Shown here: positions 22,474 to 34,024 of the stretch, piece after piece
Layout: the number at the start of each line of letters is the position of its first letter
Numbering within the stretch: position 1 is the stretch's first letter
Assembly: GCA_027579435.1 (NCBI GenBank)
Contig: JANBPK010000807.1
Location: forward strand, 366,800 to 430,799
Source: Candolleomyces eurysporus
Taxonomy: Eukaryota > Basidiomycota > Agaricomycetes > Agaricales > Psathyrellaceae
Reading direction: 5' to 3'
DNA: 64,000 nt
Program-made: the position numbers and the translations under genes
Notes under the pieces: generated by a model
What the model saw: the letters and a program-made list of their open reading frames with translations, nothing else
Told to the model about the DNA's origin: nothing
Database searches by the model: none

Positions 22474-23502
22474 CTAAGTCCCATTGGGTAGCTCTATGCG
22501 CAAGCCAGCATGATCAGGAATCGCAATCTCCGCCTTCTTCTGTGCCGCTAGCTGACGACGGCGAATGATTTGTTCAGCTTGGGTCCAGAAGTCCGTTCCA
22601 ACAGGTCTTCCAGCCCAATCCGTTACAAGATCGTCGACAGATCGGACGATCATATCGTCTGCTGGGGGGTAACCCTCGTCGCCCTCCTCGTCCCCAGTCG
22701 CGAAGACAACACGGGTGTCAAGATCTTTCGGCGGAGGCCCGGGAAGTGTGCCGTCGGTCCCTGAAAAGAAGACGACGAAAACACGCAAATTCGGTGGGCA
22801 AGACGAGCCCAGGATCTCCCTAGTAAGCTTCAGAAGCCGGCGACTGATGTTCCAAGGGATGTCGAGTGAGAGGTGGGTGAGGTGTTTCAGGTCTGCGAGG
22901 GAAGCCCAGCTCCACTCAGCTCCGTTGACGGATACGATTTCCAGGTGAGTGAGGTTTCGAAAGATGGTGAAGGAGAAATCGCGTACACCGTCGGGAAGGG
23001 GATCCAGACGGATTGAGAACTGGGTGAGGAGTCCAGGTAGGGATTTCATCGTATCCCATACCAGGGTACTGGCCGCTGGCGTTGTCAGCCAGCAAGCGAG
23101 TGTCTTAATGCCTGTGCACTTTGAAAGAAAGGCGACGATATGTTCGGGTTTGGTGTTGAAGTTGACCACAAGGACCTTAACACGCCTGGTGAAGAAATGC
23201 GGAGGCTTGGTTGATGTCGGCGCATCGATTGTGCGGTAAAAGCACTCCGAAGTCTGAGGGAAGAGCAATGTGATGCTTCGGTATATTACTGGTTCCACCC
23301 TATGAGACTGTCAGATTCTTGAATCTTCGAAGAGGATCAATCTACACGCGAACCATGACTGCACTTTCTTGCATACAAGGGCGCATGCCAGACCGTCGCG
23401 GGTTGAGTCTTGCGCCAAAAGTTCGAAAACAATCCTCCCTACGTCTTCAGGAAGGTTTGCAAAACTAGCAGTGCTGACGACAGGGCTGGGGCCGGAGTCC
23501 AT
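22474..23502 (-). CDS. F-box-like protein with leucine-rich-type C-terminal region
   Basis: Two exons (23354-23502 and 22474-23299) join through a 54-nt intron to 324 residues. The N-terminus reads FANLPEDVGRIVFELLAQDS followed by GLACALVCKKVQSWVEPVIY, the F-box pattern common in Agaricomycetes (LP-ED---I-F---, LVCK-V---V-P--Y). The rest has spaced leucines and LTHLEIV / LTHLSLDIPW segments as in degenerate LRR ends. Such proteins select substrates for SCF ubiquitin ligases, but the family is large and the target here is unknown. It is head-to-head with SSL1. Confidence 0.75.
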
Positions 23503-23642
23503 AACTTGAGGTTTGACAAAACACGAGTCATGGTGGTGGTTGAGGTTGAGACTGTGTTTGTCATCATTTGCACCTGGCCTGCGGTCACTTAGGTCACTCG
23601 CGCGGAGGCGCCTTGACCGTTACCAGCGACTAGCAACACAAT
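23503..23642. promoter_or_regulatory. Short divergent promoter between F-box gene (-) and SSL1 (+)
   Basis: 140 bp between facing-away start codons must serve both genes. No known element recognised. Confidence 0.45.
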
Positions 23643-25342
23643 ATGCCGCCTAGAAAAGATGCCTCGTTTATGGAGGTTGACTCCGATTCTGACATTTCCA
23701 TTCCTGATGACATCGAGGCTCCCCGGCGAGCTAAAGCAAAGGGTAAAGCAAAGGCTGGGGACAAGCGCAAGGCCGAGCACAAAGCCAAAAACAAAGATGT
23801 ATGTCAAGAGCGTCTCTCAATGATTCTCTTTCTAACAGTATGCGGCAGCAAGCGTATGCTTGGGAGGCTACATACACTCGTTCCTGGGAGACCGTGAGGG
23901 AAGATGCACAAGGCAGTCTGCAATCGTCCGTTGAAGAGATTCTCGCTCGGGGGAGGAGGCGTAGGTGAGCACTCGCCCAGACCTCCCCAGTATATTTGCT
24001 CGGAATGTTAATGGATGCAACGCCCAAAGGCTCTTGACATCTGGAGCTCCCATTCGCAGAACCATAATCCGGCATCTCGTTCTAATTATTGATCTCTCCG
24101 CCTCAATGACGGACAGGGACATGCGACCGACAAGGTTCGACTTAACACTGCAATATGCGCGCGAATTCATTGCGGAATGGTTTGATCAAAATCCTCTAGG
24201 GCAGATTGGGATTGTTGGGATGAGAGGGGGGCTCGGTGAACGGATAGGCGAGATGTCAGGTGCGCATTGCAGTGTCCCCGCTTGCCTGCTTGGTGCTGGG
24301 TATTGACACGTTTGCCAGGAAACCCGCAGGAGGTGGTGAGGTCAATCGCTGACCGACACGCGTTGGAGCCTAATGGCGAGCCTAGTCTTCAAAACGCCAT
24401 CGAAATGGCTCGGAGTAGCATGAGGTATTCACTTTCCCAATTGAATGTGCACGGACGAGACTCAGATCTTTAACAGTCACCTTCCGACACACTCTTCAAG
24501 AGAAATTGTGATTCTCTTTGGATCATTAACGACATGCGATCCTGGAAACATCCACGAAACTTTGGACGCATGCGTCAAAAACAAAATTCGGATATCCGTA
24601 GTCGCTCTAGCCGCAGAAATGAAGATCTGCCGCGAAATGTGCGACAAGACGGGAGGTGGGTACCTAGTCAATCCAGCAACCCCGCTATGCACTTAACAAT
24701 CTTTTGCAAGGAAGGCCAATTTGGTGTTGCAATGAACGAAGGACACTACAGAGATCTCATCTTCGAACTCATCCCCCCTCCCGCTCAAAAAGCCTTGAAT
24801 CAATTGGCTGGTGCTACGGGCGCTCCAAGCTCTGCCAATCCTGCTGCCGACCTCATGATGATGGGCTTCCCGACTCGCCTTCCTGAATCGTCCCAACCGA
24901 CCCTCTGCGTGTGTCACTCAGAGCTGAAAAGCCAAGGTTTCCTATGCCCTCGGTGCCAGGCCAAACTATGTGACGTACCCACAGATTGCGATATCTGCGG
25001 GTTAATGGTAGTCAGCTCTCCTCATTTGGCGCGAAGTTATCACCACCTGTTCCCCGTGAAACCATACGATGCAGTGTGCGTACGCTTATTTACCTACCCT
25101 ACCTGTCGCTGACCTTCAGACAAACGCGTAGAGCCAGTCTTGCTGACACCGAAAATCCGTCACTGGCTTGCCAAGGATGCGCAAAGCCTTTCACAAGAAC
25201 TGTAACGACAAACGTGAATGTCAGTGAAGGCATCAGCCCCATTGGTCGCTATCGGTGTCCAGATTGCCATCACAGTTTCTGCTCCGAATGTGATATCTTT
25301 GTTCACGACGTCGTGCATACATGTCCCGGCTGCGCCAAATAA
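23643..25342 (+). CDS. SSL1: TFIIH core subunit Ssl1/p44 (GTF2H2)
   Basis: Exon 1 (23643-23798) encodes 52 mostly charged residues. The next exons give QAYAWEATYTRSWETVRED, then the von Willebrand-like domain with IIRHLVLIIDLSASMTDRDM, TLQYAREFIAEWFDQNPLGQ and later SSREIVILFGSLTTCDPG and ISVVALAAEMKICREMC. After the FGVAMNEGHYRDLIFELIPP and MGFPTRLPE segments comes the C-terminal zinc region: CVCHSELKSQGFLCPRCQAKLC, CDICGLMVV and a C4C4 RING-like end (CQGCAKPF, YRCPDCHHSFCSECDIFVHD, HTCPGCAK). This is the complete Ssl1 layout. Within TFIIH, p44 binds and stimulates the XPD helicase in transcription initiation and nucleotide excision repair. Nothing seems missing. Confidence 0.95.
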
Positions 25343-25470
25343 ATACAATAAAAACCCGTGCCCAGTCATTAGCAAGTGCATATAGCATTAGGTGGAAGAA
25401 AGTGTCCTGGCTATATGATAGTGGAATTTGTATGGTTGGTCTATACAATTTGCGGTTTATCGAATCGTCA

Positions 25471-27606
25471 TCACCGATTTTTGCCCTTGGACAGTCCGAA
25501 AACCTCTAATTCGCTGGACTCCGCCCCGTCCTCGTCGCGAAATGGATCCATGGACCTCCTTCTGCTGCTAGGTTTTGCTTTTGCTTTGCCTTTGCCTTTA
25601 GGATCCGTCGAGTCGCTGTCACTGTTCTCTGCGTCCGCATCAGCGTCTTCACTATCGTCTCTCGCAGCCATCAAGCCCGTAATCTCCGACTCTCCTCTTC
25701 CATGCCCAACGCTACTTCCAGCTCTCGACCTCCGTCCCACAGAGGCGTTGCTGTTCCTTCGTTGGAGCTTTGCGCTGGGGGATGACCGATAGTTGGGATT
25801 TAGATGGTGATCAGCGTCGTCGTCCTGTCCTTCATCGCCATCATCATCACTGGCATCACCGATAGCCCATAGGGCATCAGCTTCACCATGAATCCGTCCT
25901 TCATCGCCAGAAAGGTCGTTCTGGTTTTCCTCGTCACCAGCTCCGCGAGCTCTCGTCTTGTCTTTTCGGCGTCGTCTGCGTTCTTCCATCGCGACTGCAC
26001 TTCGGGGCGTTGCGGCTCCTCGTGTTTTGTTGGTGACAGGTTCGGGCTTCTTGTGTGTCAAAAGTACGACGCCGGATATCAGGACGAAGATTGAGAGGAA
26101 GATGAGGAACAGTGTCCATGATTTGTATGCCTCGACTTCGTTGTTGAAGATGAGAGAGTCCAGGAAGCTATCACATCAGAACAGAAATGTGAGTTCGTAC
26201 GAAGAGTACGGTGCTGAGATATTACATACCCAGCGGCAGTGTATACACCGTAGAACACGGGTACGACGAGAGTTGATTCGTACACCTTCAAACCACGATT
26301 GAGACAAATGATTTGCAAAACCGCAGTAATAACAAGAAATATGATGGTGAAGATTGGTGCAACATGGCCGAATTGATTTCCTGGATTCGTATGCGAGAGG
26401 GAACCGGATAGCAATTTGACACTGTTGGAAGCTGGTTAGCGACATCCCACTGTAGAAAAGGCGATCACAACGCACGTTGCTTTTGCAAAGACCAGGGTAC
26501 CTCCAGCCAATCCACCTCCACAACACGCCCAACCGATACCTAGCGTCCAAGCAATCTGTTTGTCGTCCTTCGGCTGTGCCCAAATCTCCAACATATCCGT
26601 GACCCAAGTCATAGTCCAGGTCCATGCAGCCCCAATAGCGCGAAATACGCCAAATATTTTCCCGAAGAACCCTCTACTCCCAAGACCTGCGGTGGAAGCG
26701 CTGACGGTGTTTCTAAGGCCTGTCCTGTTGGTTGGGATGGCTTGCAGGTCGGCGCGAGCGGCAAGAACTGCATCAAGCCGCGAAGTGAAAATGAGTACGA
26801 AGAAGAGCGCTCCACCCATTGCGAAGAAATATCCCAGCCAGCCTNCCCCGTCGCCATAGTTCTGCCAAATGCGCCGCATCGGTTTCTTGGGAAAGTCCAC
26901 TGTTGATGGAGCCGAAGGCGACTATACCGATGACTCCCAACACGACGATGATCGTACCCTAATTTAATCGTTAGTGAGGGATAAATGAAGGACGAAAGGT
27001 TCGGAATATCCATACGTAGATGTCGTTGCTGGTCACCGGCGTTCCAACTAGAAATCGAGCGAAGAGGAAGTTGAAGACAAGCGAGGAAGATCCCAGAGGT
27101 GCGACGTATTCTGGACAGAAAGTGTCGGTTAATAGAGCCAGTTTTGGAGGGGGTTACGAATGTTCTTACCCGCTCTCATGTACTCTAAAGCTAGTGTACT
27201 TCCGATCAGTTGCGAAAGTCTGTGAACGCGCATATCAGAATAGTAGGCTTCTGGAAAAAAGGTAACCACACACATATACAGTAGCATGCCCAGCAACCAC
27301 AGAGGCCTCATCCAGTCTCGTCTGCGCTCAGAAGGGGGTACACTACTCATTCTGACCTAAAATTGAGGTGTTGGAGCACTGCGGACACGGAGAACATAAG
27401 AGCGCACATACATGGTCCAACTTGGTGAGATTGAGCCCGGCCGCGTTCATAATTGAGGCCAACAGAATGATAGAAAGTCCAATCATGAATGCAACGACCG
27501 GGTTGGCATGGTGCACTGGGGCATGTTCGCTCGGTGGAGGGACATTCGTTGGGGAAGAAACCATCGAGGAAATGGTGGAAGAAGCCACGGCCGCGGAAGT
27601 TTCCAT
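25471..27606 (-). CDS. NIPA-like magnesium transporter
   Basis: The ATG at 27606-27604 opens a protein whose first helix ends SIMNAAGLNLTKLDHVR. The following exons give RPLWLLGMLLYI, LSQLIGSTLALEYMRA, EYVAPLGSSSLVFNFLFARF, GTIIVVLGVIGIVAFGSINS and, later, QIAWTLGIGWACCGGGLAGG and IFLVITAVLQIICLNRGL. These are the characteristic segments of the NIPA (DUF803) family of eight- or nine-helix magnesium transporters, related to EamA permeases. The last 180 residues are cytosolic, highly charged and serine-rich (DASDDDGDEGQDDDAD, PKGKGKAKAK), a fungal extension. An N at 26845 falls in codon GNA without shifting the frame. Loop regions contain short introns. Confidence 0.85.
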
Positions 27607-28043
27607 GCGACCTAATGTATTGAAGATCGTTTCTAGTCGTAATTTGGGGGCCTCAGAGAGGAGTATCTCTCTAGATATAGGCCTTGTGGACGTCGACCAG
27701 CGGTGGCCAAGGCAGAAAAGATGGTGGTAGAAGCCAGCGTTTGCTGGCGGAGGCAACGGCCTCTCTGCACAGACTCAATATGTCGCTGCGTAAATGGAAT
27801 CTTACGTCATCTCCCATCAAAGGCCCGAGGCTCGCAGGCCGTCTCGAAGGCTTATTTCTGGAATATACCTCCTCCTCCTCCGTGGCCAGATAAAAAGCCA
27901 GTTGTCCAGGATGTGGGCAGTCAGGACTCCATCTACACCTGATGCCACCGCCAAAAGCCGTCGTCGTCTCATATCCTTTGAATGACCCGGCTACCTCTTG
28001 TCGTGGTCTGTAAGGCTTCCAACTGCGCCGCAATGACATACAG

Positions 28044-28430
28044 ATGCTTACCCGCGCCTGCAGTAAAAATTGCTTAGCCTACCGAGGGGGCCTTTGGCTC
28101 AGCCCAACAGCACTTTGGGTCCTGCTTGCTGTCTTCAGTACGTGTGCATTTATTTCAGCTCTCTGGAATTAACTCAAGTCCTCAGTCGCCCTGGTGCTCG
28201 TGGCGATCATTGCCACCTTCATCCACTTTTACCGTCGGCGGAGAAGAGCGCAAAATTACCAAATGTCGCTTAAAGCACAATACATGACTCAGCTAGATCG
28301 TTCAGGGACCCCTACGGAGGCTGCGCCACCGTATGGAAATACCTCCACGAGTGTTAGCTGCCCATGTCCGGAATCGACCACCCCGGCGGTCACAGTGCAA
28401 TCACCCCCGCCTTCATACAATCAGGGCTAA
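28044..28430 (+). CDS. Small single-pass membrane protein with PPxY motif (RCR-like)
   Basis: Two exons (28044-28137 and 28186-28430) give 112 residues; the intron splits the single membrane helix (TALWVLLAVF, then IALVLVAIIATFIHFY). The helix is followed at once by five arginines (YRRRRRAQ). The cytosolic tail ends with PPPSYNQG, a PPxY box, and has a second proline-rich APPYG. No signal peptide is obvious. The plan - short lumenal part, one helix, basic juxtamembrane, PPxY tail - is that of yeast Rcr1/Rcr2 and similar Rsp5-ligase adaptors. That relation is inference; homology was not tested. The ORF is short but the precise splice that rebuilds a helix supports it. Confidence 0.6.
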
Positions 28431-29129
28431 CTCCTCCCCTTCACACGAACCCCCGCATCTCGGGTTCACCCCAGTGACTTCGGGCCTCCGGTTAGGCTTC
28501 ATGTCGCGATTTCGTAATTTGGCTCAATAATGGACCGATCCCGGCACGACTTGTACAGTATACTTCCATTCCTTTTTGTATGGTAGATTTCACGACAGGG
28601 CCAGTATTCTGGTTTTATTTAATCTCTGGAGTGCGATGATGAGCATAATCTACTCGATATACGGACTATGGGTCGACCCGATTGTTGAACGAAATGCCGT
28701 TAGTCTGCAAGGCAGAATGATTTCACTACATGTTGCTCGTCACTTAAGTACTTGAGTCCGCGTGAGTCCAACTGAAACTGAGCCTACTGCGATGAGCTCC
28801 TGGCTTTCAGATACCCAAACCTCTGTCACAACGGACCCGTTCGCGCTTCCAAAACTTCTACAACAAACGGACAAGAGAGGTTTGACATCGGCATTAGCCT
28901 CGAATCCGTCAAGACTCTCTCCTTCTCTACCAGAAAGTCGTGCCATCGAGCGGTCCAATACAAACATCGCCTTCATCCACGACTTCCGTCACACTCTGGC
29001 ATGCGGGAGTGCTCTAGTATTATACATGTGAGTGTCCCATTTAACATTCTGAAAGTCACGAACGAGTCTAGTCTAACTACAGCCCGGGGATACTATCTCG
29101 TATCTAGTGCCGCCTGATGTGGATAACTA
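28431..29129. other. Intergenic between RCR-like gene and NLR
   Basis: About 700 bp. Only short ORFs on both strands (for example 28762-29031, 89 codons, Ser/Thr-rich, unrecognised). I do not support a gene. Confidence 0.35.
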
Positions 29130-31732
29130 TCAAGCCGCAGGGGTTGACAATTGTCTTGCTTCTTCCTCCAACCTCGTTAAATCGGTGAGATCGTCTTCGT
29201 GCCCTGTTGCATCAAAATGCATCTGGAGTAGAATGATCAAGCGACCCAACCATCCGACTCTATTCGCGTGTCCAACAGGATAGTGGGAATCAAGCAGCTT
29301 CCGGCACGCTTCTATTGCTCCAAGAAGGTGAGGGAGTGCACGACTCTCTTCGTACATAGCTCGGAGGGATATGACCAAGTTGCTGAGCGGCGCCGGGCTT
29401 GAGCGATGATGCAATGGCTGGAATCCAAGCGCATTGTGAAAGAGGGAAATGGCCTCTTCAAGGTCAGCGAGGGTCCTTGTGCTCCTATAGCGATCCAGGA
29501 GTGCGTTGCCAAGATTGTTGAGTGAGTCTGAGCATTCTGGATGCGTTAATAATCGAAGAGTCAGCGCTTGACGATGCAGGGAAATGGCTTCCTCAAGGTC
29601 AGCCATGGTTCCTGTGCATCGATAGCGATTCAAAAGGGCATTGCCGAGATTATTGAGTGACAATGGGGTGTCTGGATGATGTGGTGGTCGAAGAGCGAGT
29701 GCTTCACGATGCAAGAAAATGGCCTCCTCAAGGTCGGTCACGATTCCTTTGCGCTGATAATGTTCCAGGAGGGCATTACCGAAATTGAAGAGGGATGCTA
29801 AGCGACCTGGATGAGGGAATGGTCGAAGCATGAGCGCTTGACGATACAGGACAATGGCTTCCTCAAGGTCAGCCATGGTTCCTATGCGCCAATAACGATC
29901 CAGGAGTCCGTTGGCAAGGTATGCGAGTGACGACGGGCGATCTGGATTGTGCAGTTGTCGAAGTTCGAGCGCCTCGCGATACAGGCCAATGGCTTCATCT
30001 AGGTCCGCGAGAGACCCGGTGTGTCTAGCGCGATTATAGACTATATTGGCCAACGCGTGGATTGAATATGGGGTGCCTGGGCTAAGTTCAGCAGCCTCAC
30101 GACACAACTGGATGGCAAAGTTTGACTCCGATAGCTTGAAAAAGCCCTGCCCTGAGATCAAATGGCTCAGTGAATACCTAAGAGCATAGGCAACAGCGGG
30201 TCGAAATTCACTGGGGTGCTTCAATGAGCCCCACTGATTTTGGAGACGAACTCCGACTTGACACTGGAGACAGCGAAGGAAGAGGCGGACATGATGGGAC
30301 TGTTGTGCGCAGAGTTGACCCGATCGACTTGGAGTCGTCAGGAAGTCTCGAAGGGAGGTGTGGCAGAGTGTGACAGGCAAATCGTCCGTCCCGGGAACCT
30401 GAATGATTGCTTGCATGTGAACAAGGACGTTGACGACCTCGTACGTCTTGATTCCAAGGAGCTCCGCGATCCCTGCTGTTGGAAGTGGTGTCTCGAGAAG
30501 AGCAATGGTCGAGATAATGTCGGGGAAATGGGGGAGATGTTCGGAACGCGCTAACGTTTGCGCATAGAGCCCGTCCAGACCCGGGTTCATTTCGAGGGCC
30601 AAGGGAAGGCGATCCATGGGCGTCGTTGGGTGATTGCTGTCGGTGTTCAAACCCATGATAAATTTGAATACTGCCCACGCAAAAATGAACGAGCCGCTGA
30701 TATGCGCGACCAGTTTCAGTCTGTCGCTCTGGGCAGGCCATTCTCCATGCTGTTGAACATATGCTTGGACGACCGAGTCCCGACCGCATCCATCCTTGAA
30801 CAGAGTCTGCAGGAATGTATCGATGTCGTCATCGGTACAATGATCTACAAGGTTATCCAGCTGTACCCCAGGGACATTTAGGTGGGATTGGATATGCTGT
30901 TCCACTCGGCTCGTGATGAAAACGCGAAGGGGTATAAAGGGATTTTCTTTAAAGAACAAGAGCATATCGTCGATAAGCTCTTGAACTTCATCTTTATTGT
31001 CGCATTCGTCCAACCCATCTAGTACGATCAGAAGTGGGCCCCGCACCAACGCCCCGACCTTTGTTCCTCCTTGGACGACCGTGACAGCTTTGAATGGACC
31101 GTATATCAAACGTCGCATTCGAGCCCCTACGGAAATGTCTGCCTCGTCTGGACTCAGCAAGGTCGGGTTGGCTTTCACAGTTGCACGTATGAAGGGCTCC
31201 GTCTCGGGGATCACGGCCGCCATTTGACAAGCCAGAGTTGTGGCGAGCCTCCAAATCTTGCTTCTATGGCCCGCATTCCGGAAGAAGAAGAAACTCACGA
31301 CAGGTCTTTCCTGTCGGTCGGAGGTATCGCACACTTCCTGGGATATGGCGGACTTGCCGCTTCCGACGTATCCGTGCATCCATCGAATGTTTGGTTCACC
31401 AGGAACTATTACTTTGTTGCTTGCCCAGGTGTAAACCTTCCCGACTACTCCTAGCCTCGTCCCTTGCATACAGGCAGAGTTTGGAGGCGATCTCTTCCGA
31501 TCTCGGGTATGGGACGCGTCCAGAATGGGTTTAAGGAGTTCTGGCAAACCTGTGATGTGATTAGCCTAGCTCAGTTGGTAGAAACGCTTGAGAACCGAGA
31601 TGCCTACTTTTGGTATCCTCGGCGGTGGCCTGGGTAGCGTGAAGGTGAAAAGCTCCATGGACTTGGTATGCGGTTAGCTGCTCGACACGGGCATTCTGCG
31701 ACTCTCTGAGGATGTCCATCATAGATCTAAAG
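29130..31732 (-). CDS. NACHT-TPR NLR (STAND ATPase) without an evident N-terminal effector domain
   Basis: Two exons (31609-31732 and 29130-31549) join in frame to 847 residues. After some 80 residues lies the NACHT domain: IRWMHGYVGSGKSAISQEVC (Walker A), RGPLLIVLDGLDECDNKDE (Walker B), PLRVFITSRVEQHI (sensor 1) and a winged-helix-like part around TIALLETPLPTAGIAELLGI. The C-terminal 330 residues are tetratricopeptide repeats with a 45-residue period, each with ADLEEAI-L---AL--R and SLNNLGNALL--Y. Fungal NLRs of this plan act in self/non-self recognition and cell death; the ligand is unknown. Most carry an N-terminal effector (HeLo, lipase, nucleosidase); here that part is only about 75 residues and not recognised, so either it is minimal or an upstream exon was missed. 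Upstream of the ATG the frame meets a stop, which supports this start. Confidence 0.88.
29300..30080 (-). repeat. TPR-encoding repeats, 135-bp period
   Basis: At least five consecutive units within the NLR gene, each 45 codons long. The middle units are very alike at DNA level, as if recently copied or homogenised. Confidence 0.8.
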
Positions 31733-34024
31733 GAACAATCAGTCAGCTTGAGGCCTTGTGGATCCAGTCGAGAAGCATTACTTCTCTGTATGTTAGCTAC
31801 AACGGTTTAGTGCGGACAACTCTCCTAGACGTGTTTCGACCGAGTTCTTTCAAAGTGTTCCCTTCTATCCAGGATATGGAAGACCACTTATATGGATAAT
31901 CCAGGACGATGGCCAGTGGCGGGATGGTGAGGGGAAGGGGGCAAGGGTACGACGCACCACACCAGGTGAATTTCATCCTCGTATATATACCCGCTAATTC
32001 TGGTCAAGTCCAAATTCAATGCGCCTCATGGTGGACACGTTCCTGTGAAAGCCTGGGACTCGGAACGCCTTCCCGGTAGTAAACTTTACTTGAGCTTCAG
32101 CCACATCCAAGTTGAGCACCGCTGTGAGCGCTTAATGTGCGGAGTTCGGGACGAGTTCCTTGGGTAATGTGTTTTGCAGCTGACCGTCTGTCAATTCGAG
32201 GTTCGTCTTCAACCATGTAACTTGAAAAGGAATGGCCCATCCGGGCATATCTGGACATCGGACCTGAGTTGTATTTCTCGGTGACAGTCACTGGGGACCC
32301 CAGCTCAGTAGAAGGAGGTAACGATATCATGGCATTCTATCTGGGGCACTTTTGATTTAGCTCTCTTCGACTGCACCTGTGGTAGTACTCTTGGCAACTT
32401 CAGATTCTCTGTCAAATGCAAGCAGGCACCGCATTTTTGCTGACGTTGCGTAGTGGACAGCCCCCAAACAGCGTCCAAGTAAACACCAAAATCAAGTGCA
32501 GCGAGCCTATGGCACGAACACAGCCCCCACATATTAGCTCCGTGTACCCATTGCTGTGATTCAATATTCAATCCACAAGGACAGCTCTGCGACCGATCCT
32601 GATCCCGAGTCAGAAGCCTTCCAGCCTCTATCTTCTGAATCTAACATCGCTGCTGGCAAGAGGCCCGAATCCCTCTCTAAACGGTCTCTTCCCGCCGAGT
32701 CAGCAGAGGTGCAACAGCCTGCAAAGAAGCCAAGGAGCACTGCCAACCGACGCTGATCATCCCCGCCACCACCCCTTCGTTCGTTAGGAAGCTTAGGAAG
32801 GTCTACCTTATTTTCATTATCTTTATCACAAGGACATTTACATTTAACACTACATACATGCTGTACACTACCCCACATTCGTTGTATGAATAGATGCCTG
32901 TTTATGAGTCAGCAACTGCCCCCCAGATGCCAAGCACGGGTAGCCCTCTCGCCAATTATATTCTGGAGAGCGATGTTGAGATTGCCAACTCGAGAGCTCA
33001 GGCTGTTTCCTTCAGACTAATAGGCTGCATTCAATTTCGATGTTCGAGGAACAAATCAACTTCTGCACTCAACTCTCACCCAAATGGTTGCGATTGCGAT
33101 TGCCTCGGTTCCTATTTCTGCGTCTTGATAGGCCNAAAAAACCCCTGACCTGAGCGACGTGATGAATCTAAGCGGGGCAATGCTAATCAGCACCCAGCTC
33201 ACCACGGGCGAGCACCTCAACAAAAATATGGGCCAACAATATCTGAGCATTTTCGGATTATTCGAGTATACCATTGGCAGTGACGTCAGCCCTGGCCCTG
33301 GCCAAACCCAAAAAGCGTCGGGTTAATTGGCCCCGGAGATCTAGAGCTAATGCCACAGCTAAGATTTTTTGTTTGACATTCCCTGGAGACGTGCGCCAGT
33401 AAAAAGGCTCTAAGTCAACGATAACCGGAGTTAGCCCTCGACAATTTCGTAGCGGCCAGTCGAACATGATCCACACACCCGGTGACAGATGGGAGATAAC
33501 GGGCGTTCTTGCTTGACTTTTCTCAATGTACATCCCAAACAAGTGTACCCAAACTCTGATTTCGAAGGTTTGTGTATCAAAATTCAGCAAATTATTTCCG
33601 ATTGCCGTCCATTTCGTCTGACCAGTGCTCCTTGTTCTATGCATTGGAAGGAACCAATGAAGAATGCGTCGGCGTACTGTCATGCGGAGCAGTGGCCCGC
33701 TGCTCACAGGTTCTTGCAGCCAGTGGGCCTCCACTCGGGCCGTGGTACGCTCGAGGTTGTTGACCTGAACCTGTATATAACCTGCCTCGATTGATTTGTA
33801 TGTCATTGTTCGAAAAAAGATTGGTGAAGTCGCATTGCTGAGCCTCCATGGGAGCGGATGAGCGCCCTGGGTGAAAGGCCAGAGGTTGACCAGTGAAAGT
33901 CGTCATTTAATGCCGCGTGGCGAAATACAACACCAGATTGAACGTATAAGTAAGAGACTTAGCTTCGATCCTACGTACAATGTGCTACTCAGTCGAACCC
34001 ATTACATAGCGTTCGTTAATAATG
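31733..34024. other. Gene-poor region with unrecognised ORFs
   Basis: Nearly 2.3 kb. The longest open frame is 33258-33806 (-), 182 codons without an intron, with RVWVHLFGMYIEKSQ and LEPFYWRTSPGNV; it matches nothing I know and has a tryptophan-rich, possibly membrane-prone composition. A 66-codon ORF at 32556-32756 (+) ends in a basic stretch (KKPRSTANRR) and could be a gene remnant. An N lies at 33135. Confidence 0.3.

Noticed and set aside
31563..31584. tRNA-like stretch TAGCTCAGTTGGTAGA
   Set aside because: It looks like a tRNA D-arm, but there is no matching acceptor stem or T-arm (no GGTTCGAAT-type box) downstream. It lies antisense to the NLR intron.
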